In this document: positions 16,517-25,791 of the stretch, one piece after another | Numbering within the stretch: the stretch's first letter is position 1 | How the letters are laid out: each line of letters starts with the position of its first letter | DNA from: an uncultured Roseibium sp. | GTDB lineage: Bacteria; Pseudomonadota; Alphaproteobacteria; Rhizobiales; Stappiaceae | NCBI RefSeq assembly: GCF_963669205.1 | Contig: NZ_OY769915.1 | Span: 5,058,001-5,122,000 of the forward strand | DNA length: 64,000 nucleotides | Direction of reading: 5' to 3' | Made by a program: the position numbers and the translations under genes | The notes under the pieces: model-generated | What the model saw: only the letters and a program-made list of their open reading frames with translations | Told to the model about the DNA's origin: nothing | Database searches by the model: none

Positions 16517-17824
16517 TTATCGTTCCCGTAAAGCTTCCGAACGTGCCTTGATGATCGGCTTCAACAGGTAGTCGAGAACGGTTTTATTCCCGGTTAAGAT
16601 CGATGCGCTCACGACCATTCCCGGGATAATTGGTAAACGTTTGCTTTCCGAGCCGAGCCAGTTGCGCTCGGTCCTCAGGATCACCCGGTAAAAGGTTGTT
16701 CCCTCTTCGTTGGTGATCGTGTCTGCACCGATGCGTTCAACGACGCCGGGAAGGTCGCCATAGACAGTGAAGTCATAGGCGGTGACCCGGACCCTGGCCG
16801 GCTGCCCGGGAAACAGGAAGGCAACGTCCTGCGGCCGGATCTGCGCCTCGATCAGCAGGCTGTCGTCCAGTGGCACGATTTCAGAAAGGCTCTCCCCGGG
16901 CGAAACGACTGCCCCGATGGTCGCAACGGAGAACTTGTTGATGATCCCGCGCACCGGCGCCCGAAGCACGGTGCGGCGGACCTTGTCTTGCGCGGACTTG
17001 ATCGTTTCATCGAGGATCGTCAGCTCGTTGAGCGTCCTGGTCAGATCCTCGTGGGCCCGTGCCCGGAATCCGAGCACGGCACTTTCAAGGCGCGCAGCCG
17101 CTTCGGTGATGGCTGCCTCCGAGCGCGGAATGGAGGCATTCACAAGCTCGACTTCAAGCGTACCGCCCTGCGCTTCCCGTTCCAGGCGAAGCAGGTCCAT
17201 CTTCGGATAGGCACCTGCAGCCGACAGGTTCCGCGCGCTCAAGAGTTCCTCGTTCAGGAGCTCGGCGGAAAGCAGGAGGCTCTTGAGCCGCGTTTCCAGT
17301 TCCACCTTTTCAAGACGGCGCTGGGAAAGCTGCTGCTCGATGACCGAGAGCTCCTGCTTCAGTGCGGTCGCGCGTGCATTGAAGAGCGCCATCTCGCGGG
17401 CGGCAGCCAGTTGATCGAAACCACTGCCTGTCATATCAAGCCGCGTTCCCTGTGCTTCGGCCTCCAGCCTGCGGGCGCGGATGAACAGCGCGCTGCGCTG
17501 CTTCTGCAATTCACCGAGATTGGCGGCGAAATCGGTATCGTCGATCCGGACCAGCGGTTCGCCCGCGTCGACGACATCACCCTCCTTGACGAAGATCTCC
17601 GCGACCAGCCCCCCTTCAAGCGATTCCACCACCTGGATCTGGCTGGACGGGATGACGCGGCCGTCGCCTGTCGTGACTTCTTCTATTTCCGCAAAATAGG
17701 CCCATGCAATGAGAGCGCCGAGCAACAGAAGCACCGCGAACAGGAGCCCCCAGACGCCGGTGTTGGTCCGGCGGACCAGAGCCTCGCGCACATCGTTCGC
17801 GAAGGTTTCCTCAACCTGGGGCAT
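16517..17824 (-). CDS. Type I secretion membrane fusion protein (HlyD/LapC family)
   Basis: About 435 residues: a short cytoplasmic N-terminus, one membrane anchor (GLLFAVLLLLGALIAWAYFA), a biotinyl-lipoyl-like half domain (SLEGGLVAEIFVKEGDVVDA), a long coiled-coil hairpin and a C-terminal beta domain (LRAPVRGIINKF, VTAYDFTVYGDLPG). It bridges the inner-membrane ABC exporter to the TolC channel. ATG 17822-17824 is used; the gene overlaps the ABC gene by 14 bases, so the two are coupled. The LapG-like gene follows 35 bases further on. Confidence 0.92.
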   Translation of the reverse strand: MPQVEETFANDVREALVRRTNTGVWGLLFAVLLLLGALIAWAYFAEIEEVTTGDGRVIPSSQIQVVESLEGGLVAEIFVKEGDVVDAGEPLVRIDDTDFAANLGELQKQRSALFIRARRLEAEAQGTRLDMTGSGFDQLAAAREMALFNARATALKQELSVIEQQLSQRRLEKVELETRLKSLLLSAELLNEELLSARNLSAAGAYPKMDLLRLEREAQGGTLEVELVNASIPRSEAAITEAAARLESAVLGFRARAHEDLTRTLNELTILDETIKSAQDKVRRTVLRAPVRGIINKFSVATIGAVVSPGESLSEIVPLDDSLLIEAQIRPQDVAFLFPGQPARVRVTAYDFTVYGDLPGVVERIGADTITNEEGTTFYRVILRTERNWLGSESKRLPIIPGMVVSASILTGNKTVLDYLLKPIIKARSEALRER

Positions 17825-20054
17825 GGCCGCCCCCCGAACCGGATGCCTGTGTCCCGTAACCGGCCTTCGCGCCTGCCTTGAGCCGCGCGACGACGACATC
17901 CTTTGCGCCGTCCATCAACAGCTTGCCCTTGTCCAGCAAAAGAATGCGGTCGACAAGGTCCAATGGTCCGTCGCGATGGGTGGCCACGAAGAGCGTAATG
18001 CCGTCATCCGCGATCTGCCGAAGGCGTTCGCAAAGCTGTCTCTCCGACATGATGTCGAGATAGGCCGTGGGCTCATCCAGGCAGATGATCCGCGGCGACC
18101 TGATAAGGCACCGCGCCAGCGCGACCGCCTGCCTTTGCCCGCCCGACAGGCTGCGCCCCCGTTCCTCGATATGCATGTCGAGACCGTCCGGGTGGCGCGC
18201 GGCGAAGAAATTGACCCCGGCAAGATCAACCGCACGTTCAAGCGCGGCTGCTGACGCATAGGGAGCGCCGATCAGGATGTTCTCTTTGAGCGTGCCGGTA
18301 AAAAGGTCAGCGTCCTGCAGGCACAGCCCGACCATCGACCTGAGATCGGCTGCCGAGAATTGCCGCGTGTCGATGCCGCCGAGGAGATAGGTTCCTGCAT
18401 CCGGCTCATAAAGACCGGCCAGGATGCGCACGAGCGAACTCTTGCCGGATCCCACCCGTCCGATCACGCCGATCTTTTCCCCCGGTTCGGCGGCGAAGCT
18501 GATGTTCTCAAGCGCCGGAACCGAGTTCCCGGGATAGTGCAGCGACACGCTCTGGAAGGCGATCCCGGTCTTTTCGAACCCGGAGACGTCGCGGGCGGTG
18601 TAGCCGCTCTCGGTTTCGCTCTTCATGAGCCCGTCCAGGCTTCTCAGAGCGCTACGTGCGTGCAGAAGGCGGGCCAGCGTCTGCGCGATATTGTTCAAGG
18701 GGGCGAGCACCCGGCCCGCAAGAATGTTGGCCGCGATCAGTGCACCGATCGTGATCAGGCCATCGAGGACAAGAAACACGCCCCAGACGACGATGGTGAT
18801 CGACACGAGCTGAAACACGACGCCCGTGAACGAGGAGGCGACATTGGCCCAGTACCGGGCCGTCGTCGTCGACCGGCTGGCGGCGGCAACGGCACGGTCC
18901 CATGAACGCCGGAACCAGCTCTCCCCACCGCTGACCTTGATCGTCTCGAGCGAGGAAACCGTCTCGACCAGAATGGATTGCCGGCGCGCCGCATCCTGCT
19001 GGCTCTCTGCGAGCGCCCGCGAGAGGGGAAACTGGACAAGGCCCGTAACCGCGATGACGACTGGCACCGCGAGCGCGGGCACGAAGGCAAGCGGTCCGAC
19101 CAGAAGCCACATGACCCAGACGAAAATGCCGATGAACAGGAAATCGGTTGCAGCGATCACGGTGGAGGAAGTCAGGGCATCGCGAACAGAATCAAGATCG
19201 CGAACCTGGTTCGCAACCCCGCCGGTTGATGGTGGCCGTGCGATCATCTTCAACCGGAGAAAATGGTCGAACATGCGTCCCGCGACGGCCATGTCGACCC
19301 GTCGCCCGGTTTCATCGACGATCTTCATGCGCAGCATCTTGAAGATGAAATCGAACAGAAACGCGATGAGCACTCCCAGCGTCAGTACCCAGAGCGTCGG
19401 AATGGCCAGGTTGGGGATCACCCGGTCGTAAACGTTCATGATGAAGAGCGGACTGGCGAGCCCGAGCAGATTGCCGATCAGGGCGGCGATCACCACTTGC
19501 GTGTAGCTCGGCCAGAACCGGCGCACGGCGGACCAGAACCAGTCTTTCGGTGTATCGGCAAGGTCGTCCCGGAGGGCGTTTCGCGGCTTGACGCTGACAA
19601 ACACCACAACCGGGTGCTTCGGCCCGGAAAGGTCGGCAAGCCGTAGCGTTCTTTCCTCTTCCGGGAACGCTTCGGACCACGCCCGGGCGGTCCCCTCGTG
19701 ACGGTCGATCCTTTCAACCACGAGCGCAGGCAATTTGTCCGTCAGGACGATAACGGGAAGCGTGACGGTCGGGACGGACTTCGCCTCCATTTGATCAACC
19801 CGCACGTGCAGGCCGAGCCGCTGCGCCGCCGCCTCGAGATGCCTGACGGAAAGACCGGCCGGAGAAGCCGGAAGCCCACGCAACAGTTCTGCCCTGTTGG
19901 CGACAATTCCGTGAAAACGTGCAATCCGGATCAGCGCTTCCAGAAGTCCGTTTGATGCGGCTTCTGTAGCGTCCGTGGTTGCGGCGTCGCTGTCATGTTT
20001 TTCGTCCGCGGCATCGGACACTTCAAAGTGGATCGTTTTGTCAGTTCCGTCCAC
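17811..20054 (-). CDS. Type I secretion ABC exporter (permease/ATPase, LapB/HlyB type)
   Basis: 747 residues in three parts: an N-terminal C39-peptidase-like domain without the catalytic Cys (residues about 30-155), a six-helix exporter domain opening near PSYTQVVIAALIGNLLGLASP, and a C-terminal ATPase with Walker A (GRVGSGKSS), signature LSGGQRQ, and Walker B (IICLDEPTA) with H-loop (VATHRD). The degenerate C39-like domain is typical of exporters for RTX proteins, whose C-terminal signal is not cleaved. The neighbouring RTX-containing metalloprotease gene is the obvious cargo. TolC-family and HlyD genes flank it on the same strand. Confidence 0.94.
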   Translation of the reverse strand: MDGTDKTIHFEVSDAADEKHDSDAATTDATEAASNGLLEALIRIARFHGIVANRAELLRGLPASPAGLSVRHLEAAAQRLGLHVRVDQMEAKSVPTVTLPVIVLTDKLPALVVERIDRHEGTARAWSEAFPEEERTLRLADLSGPKHPVVVFVSVKPRNALRDDLADTPKDWFWSAVRRFWPSYTQVVIAALIGNLLGLASPLFIMNVYDRVIPNLAIPTLWVLTLGVLIAFLFDFIFKMLRMKIVDETGRRVDMAVAGRMFDHFLRLKMIARPPSTGGVANQVRDLDSVRDALTSSTVIAATDFLFIGIFVWVMWLLVGPLAFVPALAVPVVIAVTGLVQFPLSRALAESQQDAARRQSILVETVSSLETIKVSGGESWFRRSWDRAVAAASRSTTTARYWANVASSFTGVVFQLVSITIVVWGVFLVLDGLITIGALIAANILAGRVLAPLNNIAQTLARLLHARSALRSLDGLMKSETESGYTARDVSGFEKTGIAFQSVSLHYPGNSVPALENISFAAEPGEKIGVIGRVGSGKSSLVRILAGLYEPDAGTYLLGGIDTRQFSAADLRSMVGLCLQDADLFTGTLKENILIGAPYASAAALERAVDLAGVNFFAARHPDGLDMHIEERGRSLSGGQRQAVALARCLIRSPRIICLDEPTAYLDIMSERQLCERLRQIADDGITLFVATHRDGPLDLVDRILLLDKGKLLMDGAKDVVVARLKAGAKAGYGTQASGSGGGHAPG

Positions 20055-20064
20055 CGCAGCCGCC

Positions 20065-21513
20065 TCACCACTTGCGCAATGGTTCGATCAGCCCCCGGGA
20101 ACCGACGAACCAGGGAACCTCTTCCGAGCCGGGCGCGCCTTCCAGCGGCGCGGAAACTCCGACGGCGGCGAGCAGACTGCCCGTGGATGCCAGAAGGCGG
20201 TAGCGGGAAAACACGGATATGGTTTCGGAACTGATCAGCTGAACACGTGCGGTAAAGGCCGAATTCTGCGCGATCAGCAGATCCAGAAGATCGCGGAGGC
20301 CTGCCTCATATTCCTTTTCATAGCTCTCGATCACCGCTTCCGCCGCAACCGTCTGATCGCGCAAGGCCTTCAAACGGATGTCATTGGCGATGATGTCGCT
20401 CCAGGACCTGCGAACGGTCTCGTCGACCGAACGTCTCAGGTGATCGAGTTGCATCTTGCTTTCCGTCACCTTTTCGTTCAGCTGTCGCCGCCGATTGGTG
20501 TCGATCGTTCCGTTAAACAGGTTCCACGACATGGTCATGCGGACGGCGAACTCGTTGTTCCGGCCCGGCGTGCCGTCCAGATCTTCACCGACCGAGGCCA
20601 GTCCTTCCACCCCCAGACTGGGAAGGAAGGGCGATTGCGACTTGTCATAATCCGCCGTTGCAGCGTCCACGTCGGCGGAACCGGCCTTGAGCGAGGGATG
20701 GTTGTTGCGCGCTGTCGCGATCGCGTTGGCCTGCGACTTCGGCATAGACCTTGGATGGCGTGGGGCCTTGAGGGTCGGTGGCGCGATGCCAATGACACTT
20801 TGAAACCGCGCATTCGCCGCACCCAGCTCCCGCAGCACATCCGCACGCACCGCATGGACGGCGGCAACCCGCTCTTCCGCCTGCCGCAATTCACTCTCGG
20901 TCGCGGAACCGCCCTGGACCTTGGTGCGCACGATGCCGAGCAGACGCACATGTTCCCGGATATTGTCGTCGGCAGCGCGCAAGATCCTGTGATGCCGAAA
21001 AACATCCAGAAAGGCCTCGGCTGCATCGAGCCCGGTCAGCTCCGCACGTTCCATCACCCTGGCTGCGGACCCGTCGATACGCGCTGATTGCCGATAAATT
21101 TCGTTTGCACGCGCAAAGCCGTCGAAAAAGACCTGTCTGGCGATCAGCGTCGCTTCACGAGCATTGCGCCATTCCCGGTTGTCGGTCACTTCGAGCGAAT
21201 TGGGACGGTCGATATATTGTGCACCGAATGAGGCCTCGACGTCGACTGTCGGCAGGTAGGCCCCCAGCGCCTGGTCATACTCGGAATCGACTGAGCGCCG
21301 GTTGGCGGCAGCGGCAAGAACCTGGGGATTCGTGGTTACCGCGCGCGATATGGCTTCATCCAGTGTCATTGCATGCGCACACGGGGCAATGAGACCCGCA
21401 AGCACCAGCGGCAAGACCAGAACACGGACTTTGTTTGAACCGGTGCTGGACCGAAGCAGAGAAACGGCGGGGGTCAATGTGGCTACAATTTTAGATTGCA
21501 ATTCTGAAAACAT
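20065..21513 (-). CDS. TolC family outer membrane channel protein
   Basis: About 482 residues with a hydrophobic signal (VLVLPLVLAGLIAPCAHA), then the family start MTLDEAISRAVTTNPQVLAA and a second repeat half (AIATARNNHPSLKAGSADVD; ATADYDKSQSPFLPSLG). The periplasmic coiled-coil segments are present. It forms the outer-membrane exit of the type I system with the two downstream genes, which begin 10 bases after its stop codon. Start uncertain: ATG 21511-21513 is preferred to an in-frame TTG nine codons upstream. Divergent from the secreted-protein gene across a 240-base AT-rich promoter region. Confidence 0.9.
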   Translation of the reverse strand: MFSELQSKIVATLTPAVSLLRSSTGSNKVRVLVLPLVLAGLIAPCAHAMTLDEAISRAVTTNPQVLAAAANRRSVDSEYDQALGAYLPTVDVEASFGAQYIDRPNSLEVTDNREWRNAREATLIARQVFFDGFARANEIYRQSARIDGSAARVMERAELTGLDAAEAFLDVFRHHRILRAADDNIREHVRLLGIVRTKVQGGSATESELRQAEERVAAVHAVRADVLRELGAANARFQSVIGIAPPTLKAPRHPRSMPKSQANAIATARNNHPSLKAGSADVDAATADYDKSQSPFLPSLGVEGLASVGEDLDGTPGRNNEFAVRMTMSWNLFNGTIDTNRRRQLNEKVTESKMQLDHLRRSVDETVRRSWSDIIANDIRLKALRDQTVAAEAVIESYEKEYEAGLRDLLDLLIAQNSAFTARVQLISSETISVFSRYRLLASTGSLLAAVGVSAPLEGAPGSEEVPWFVGSRGLIEPLRKW

Positions 21514-21756
21514 GCTACCAATTCGAAAATGACCTGACAATTTTAACCAGGCATCTTCCCCACTCCAGACAATTTACTCTGCGGAATTATAAGATCGCAA
21601 TTCTGCCGAACTCGTAATTCGTCCCACCCACTCAATAACCATAGCGCAGTTTATTTGGACACAGCAAAGACTTTTTGTTAAAAAAGTGTTAAATCAAAAA
21701 TAAATCTTTGCCGTCCGTTTTCGCGCTTTTGTTAATCCTATTGGTGAGCATGTGTC

Positions 21757-24700
21757 GTGACTAGCATTCCGAGTCCCGGAATTACATCAACGGAAGCTGA
21801 AAAGGGCGCGGTCCTCGACGCGGCCAATGGCCTGCCTCGAATTGCTGATGCGGCGCTGTTGTTTCGCGGAGATTACGCAAGGCAGGGTCCGGATCTTGTG
21901 ATCCAGCATGGTGATCACGGAACCCTGACAATCCTCAATTACTTCACACAAGAGCATCTGCAGGATCTTGAAACCGTTGAAGGAGCGGTTTTGAGGGGGG
22001 ACACGGTCGGACGGTTGGCAGGGGCACAGGCACCTGGCCAATATGCACAGGCCGGCGCCGGAGGCACGGGCGCTCCGATCGGGAACGTTCAGTCTGCAGA
22101 CGGATCGGTATCAGCACTGCGCACGGACGGAACGACGGTCACGCTCTCTTCGGGCGACGCGGTGTTTCAGGGCGATGTCGTCGAGACAGCCGGAAATTCC
22201 TCTCTCGTGATCGTGTTCCTCGACGAAACGCTCTTCACCCTGTCGGCGGACGCCCGTATGGTCCTCGATGAGCTTGTCTACTCACCGGGCGGGTCAGGCA
22301 ACTCCATGGTATTGAACCTGGTTCAGGGCAGCTTCGTTTTCGTTACCGGCCAGGTCGCGCCCACCGGCGACATGCGTATCGAAACGCCGACGGCAACGAT
22401 GGGCATTCGGGGAACGACACCCATCGTCGACATCAGCACGCTGGATGGAGCGACACGATTTGCGCTGGCGCTGGACCCGGGCGGCCAGCTCGGGTTCTAT
22501 CAGCTGTTCGACAAGGTGACGGGACAACTGATCGGTACCGTGAACACGACCGATTCGACCTTTCTTGTCACCGCGCCCGGAACGGCCCCGATCATAACAC
22601 CCAGGACGCAGTCCGAATTCGCCGCCGCCGAGGGACAATTGCAGCAGGCCTATGGCGCCTACGGTGCGGCAGGCCTCGGGCAGCAGAACCCCAATGACAC
22701 AGGCCCGGACGGCTCCCAGGCCCCCGGTGGTCCTGGCAGCACCGATTCAGGCGCTAACGAACTGAACGGTGGTCCGGTGCCGGAACTGTCCGACCCGGAC
22801 CTTTCTCCACTTGGTGACGGCAGTAGCGGCCTGAGCAATGACGGGCCAAGCGGTATCGGCGACCGTGATCGCTCCGGTCCCGCGCTGCGGGATTCGTCGC
22901 CCCCTTCAAACAATCTGCAGCAACCGATTGACGACAGCTCGGCACCTCAGGTTGAAGACAACAGCCTTGCGCTCATCCTGCCCCCTAACCTGATGACGCA
23001 AGAAGATCAGCCTTTCGTCTTCAGCGGACTGAATATTGCAATCCCCGGAGACGACATCGCCACCGTCACGATCGTGGCGAGATCGACCGTCACCCTGGCT
23101 CAGATATCCGGACTGACCTTCCTGCAGGGGGACGGCACCGACGACGAGGTGGTTACGTTCTCCGGTCGCGAAGCGGATATCAATGCCGCCATTGCAACCA
23201 TAACCTACACGCCAACGCCGAACAGTGAGACAGGCGGCCTCGATCTGACCGTTGCTGTCGGCCAGCAATCCGTTGATGCGGAGCTGCCGATCTTCATTGC
23301 GCCGGTTGCGGATACGCCACTCGTCTTTGACATCAACCTGACGGTTGCGGCAAACGGCTCCATTACGGCACCTTTCGTTGGCTACGACCCGGATGAAGGC
23401 GACACAATTTCGCTTTTCAGCTTGTCCAAACCATCGATCGGCCTGCTTGATGTGTCTGAAGACGGGACATTCACATTCGACACCAACGGTGCGTTCGACG
23501 ACCTCAGCGCAAACGCAAAGCAGGAGATCTCGTTCGACTACACCGCCGTGGACAGCACGGGGCTCATATCGGAAAACCCGGCGACGGTTACCATAACAAT
23601 ACAGGGTGTCAATGACGCTCCGGTCGCGGAAAATTTTGAGCTCGTCTCGAATGCCATGCCCAACAGTGGTTTCGAAGACGGCTACGCGGGCTGGCAGCCG
23701 ATCACCGGTCCGCAGGAAGGTCCCAACGGCGAGTTTATCGCGTCCGGCTACACATTCTCGTTCGACATTGACCAGTCCGAAGCGCTTATCCCTGGCGACC
23801 CGCACGTTGCCGATATCCGCTTCTCCGGCATGCTTGATAGTTTCCGGGATGGACCGGTTTTCGGAACCGCATTCGGGCCGTCGCTGGAAAGCGACGTGTT
23901 CTTTGCGTTTGCAGGTGACATTGTCGAGTTCGAGTATCGCATTTTTGCAGGCCAGTCGATCAGCACTGACGATGCGGCGGTGATAACGGCAGACCTGATC
24001 AACCAGAGCACCGGTGCGATCGAAGCCGTGTTTTCCGAAAGGCTACCATTCGGGGGCACGGCAGAGCCACAAAACCTGAGCCTCGCGATCGAAACGCCGG
24101 GCGACTACACGATACGCTTCAATGTCGGCAGCTTCGATGAAACGGACGGCGGCATCATCGGCGCGAGGCTTGCGATTGGCACGGCCGGTATTGTGGGTTC
24201 ACAGGTGCTTGCGGGCGGAAAAACCAGCTACGAAGCCGCGCGCTTTCTGGAAAATGCTTCAGATCCCGACGGCGACCCGATCATTTTGGCAAGTGTCTCA
24301 GAGAGCAGTCTGTTCGATGCCAGCGTGACGATTGAAAACGGCAAGGTCATATATGACACCGGCAGTGCCTTCGACTTTCTGACAAAAGGGCAAACGATCA
24401 CGGACAGCTTTCAGTACACGGTCACTGACGGCAATGGCGGCTTTGCAACGGCCGTTGCATCCGTTGTCGTGACAGGTACCGGTTTAGGTTCCGAAAGTGC
24501 GGGGCTGAACTTCCTCCCCGTCACCGATCAGACGGGTCAAAGTCCTGAAATCCAGCAAGCCCTCACGGGTCCGATCGGGAATGCGGTCACGCTTGGAAAT
24601 ACGCTCACCGTGCCGACCGTAACCTATGCGTTCCCGGCGTCGAACCAGACCGGATCCGGATTATCGGCCTATACGCCCGCACAGCAGATGGCGGCGGTCG

Positions 24701-25740
24701 CCGCCTTGTCCGTTTGGGCCGATGCTTCGGGTTTGACAATCGCCCGGGCCGCTGATGGTGAGCCGGCTACAATTCGCTTCTTGAACTCGTCGGAAATTTC
24801 TTTTGCCGAGACATTCGAAACCCGGACAGGCAGTACGATCGTCACCAACGCGGAGGCAATCGGCGGGGACAGTTTCGAACCCGGCGCGTTCGCATTCCAG
24901 GTGATGATGCACGAGGTCGGGCACGCGCTTGGGCTCGAACATACTCCTGAGACGGTCTCCCAGCTTCAGAGCATCATGTCATCGGTAACGGCAGACCGCG
25001 TCGGCTCGGACTGGTGGAACGAACAGGGCGACTGGACCTATGCGCAAACGCCGATGGTGGAGGACATTTCCGCGATCCAGCTTGCATATGGTGCCGATAA
25101 GCAAACTCGCGACGGCGACACCACATACGGCTTCAACAGTTCCGAAACCGGCTCGATCTACGACTTCACAGCCAATGACAACCCGGTCCTTGCAATCTAC
25201 GACGCGGACGGCACGGATATCCTGGACTTCTCCGGCTGGGATACACCTGCAATCATGAACCTGAACCCTGGCGCCCTGTCTTCCGCGAACGGCATGACGA
25301 ACAATATCGGCATCGCACTTGGAACCGTGATCGAAAAGGCGATCGGCGGTGCCGGTGATGATCTTCTGATCGGCAGCGATCTGGCAGAGGAACTGGACGG
25401 CGGCGCCGGGCTTGATACCCTGATTGGCGGTGGCGGCGCTGACACCTTCATCCTGTCACACAATGACTTTGCAGATGTCATTGTCGATTTCGAAAGCGGT
25501 GAAGACAGGCTCGATCTGTCGGGCCTCCTGGAAGCGAACTTCAGTTCCGGGGCGCTCGGCGACTACGTGAAGGTTGAACAGGAAGGCACGGACGCAGTCG
25601 TCAGTGTCGATCGCGATGGTTCCGGCGGCGTGTCGGAATTCCGGGACGTTGCAGTGCTGCAATCAGTCGATGCGGGAGGAATTATTGATTTTGTCTTTTC
25701 CGATGACGGTGCCCAGACACCGGACACAATTGTTTCTTGA
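21757..25740 (+). CDS. Secreted FecR/cadherin-like/M10 metalloprotease RTX protein, likely type I cargo
   Basis: 1327 residues without an N-terminal signal peptide. In order: a FecR-like/retention-like beta module (about 109-232; TTVTLSSGDAVFQGDVVETA, IETPTATMGIRGTTP), a Gly/Ala-rich linker with AAG at 304-306, an acidic low-complexity stretch, cadherin/VCBS-like repeats (about 410-630; VTITIQGVNDAPVAENF), a jelly-roll-like insert (about 635-820), another cadherin-like repeat, a metzincin peptidase with zinc motif HEVGHALGLEH (His1052, Glu1053, His1056, His1062) and Met-turn SIMSS, then calcium-binding RTX-type nonapeptides (GGAGDDLLIGS, GGAGLDTLIGGGGADTF) near 1197-1232 and an uncleaved C-terminal secretion region. 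This is serralysin-like at its C-terminal third with an adhesin-like front. Starts with GTG at 21757. Divergent from the type I exporter genes. Confidence 0.87.
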   Translation: MTSIPSPGITSTEAEKGAVLDAANGLPRIADAALLFRGDYARQGPDLVIQHGDHGTLTILNYFTQEHLQDLETVEGAVLRGDTVGRLAGAQAPGQYAQAGAGGTGAPIGNVQSADGSVSALRTDGTTVTLSSGDAVFQGDVVETAGNSSLVIVFLDETLFTLSADARMVLDELVYSPGGSGNSMVLNLVQGSFVFVTGQVAPTGDMRIETPTATMGIRGTTPIVDISTLDGATRFALALDPGGQLGFYQLFDKVTGQLIGTVNTTDSTFLVTAPGTAPIITPRTQSEFAAAEGQLQQAYGAYGAAGLGQQNPNDTGPDGSQAPGGPGSTDSGANELNGGPVPELSDPDLSPLGDGSSGLSNDGPSGIGDRDRSGPALRDSSPPSNNLQQPIDDSSAPQVEDNSLALILPPNLMTQEDQPFVFSGLNIAIPGDDIATVTIVARSTVTLAQISGLTFLQGDGTDDEVVTFSGREADINAAIATITYTPTPNSETGGLDLTVAVGQQSVDAELPIFIAPVADTPLVFDINLTVAANGSITAPFVGYDPDEGDTISLFSLSKPSIGLLDVSEDGTFTFDTNGAFDDLSANAKQEISFDYTAVDSTGLISENPATVTITIQGVNDAPVAENFELVSNAMPNSGFEDGYAGWQPITGPQEGPNGEFIASGYTFSFDIDQSEALIPGDPHVADIRFSGMLDSFRDGPVFGTAFGPSLESDVFFAFAGDIVEFEYRIFAGQSISTDDAAVITADLINQSTGAIEAVFSERLPFGGTAEPQNLSLAIETPGDYTIRFNVGSFDETDGGIIGARLAIGTAGIVGSQVLAGGKTSYEAARFLENASDPDGDPIILASVSESSLFDASVTIENGKVIYDTGSAFDFLTKGQTITDSFQYTVTDGNGGFATAVASVVVTGTGLGSESAGLNFLPVTDQTGQSPEIQQALTGPIGNAVTLGNTLTVPTVTYAFPASNQTGSGLSAYTPAQQMAAVAALSVWADASGLTIARAADGEPATIRFLNSSEISFAETFETRTGSTIVTNAEAIGGDSFEPGAFAFQVMMHEVGHALGLEHTPETVSQLQSIMSSVTADRVGSDWWNEQGDWTYAQTPMVEDISAIQLAYGADKQTRDGDTTYGFNSSETGSIYDFTANDNPVLAIYDADGTDILDFSGWDTPAIMNLNPGALSSANGMTNNIGIALGTVIEKAIGGAGDDLLIGSDLAEELDGGAGLDTLIGGGGADTFILSHNDFADVIVDFESGEDRLDLSGLLEANFSSGALGDYVKVEQEGTDAVVSVDRDGSGGVSEFRDVAVLQSVDAGGIIDFVFSDDGAQTPDTIVS

Positions 25741-25791
25741 ACCTGCCTCGGCCGCCCGCCGAGCGCCATTGCCGATGCTTTCTGACATTCG

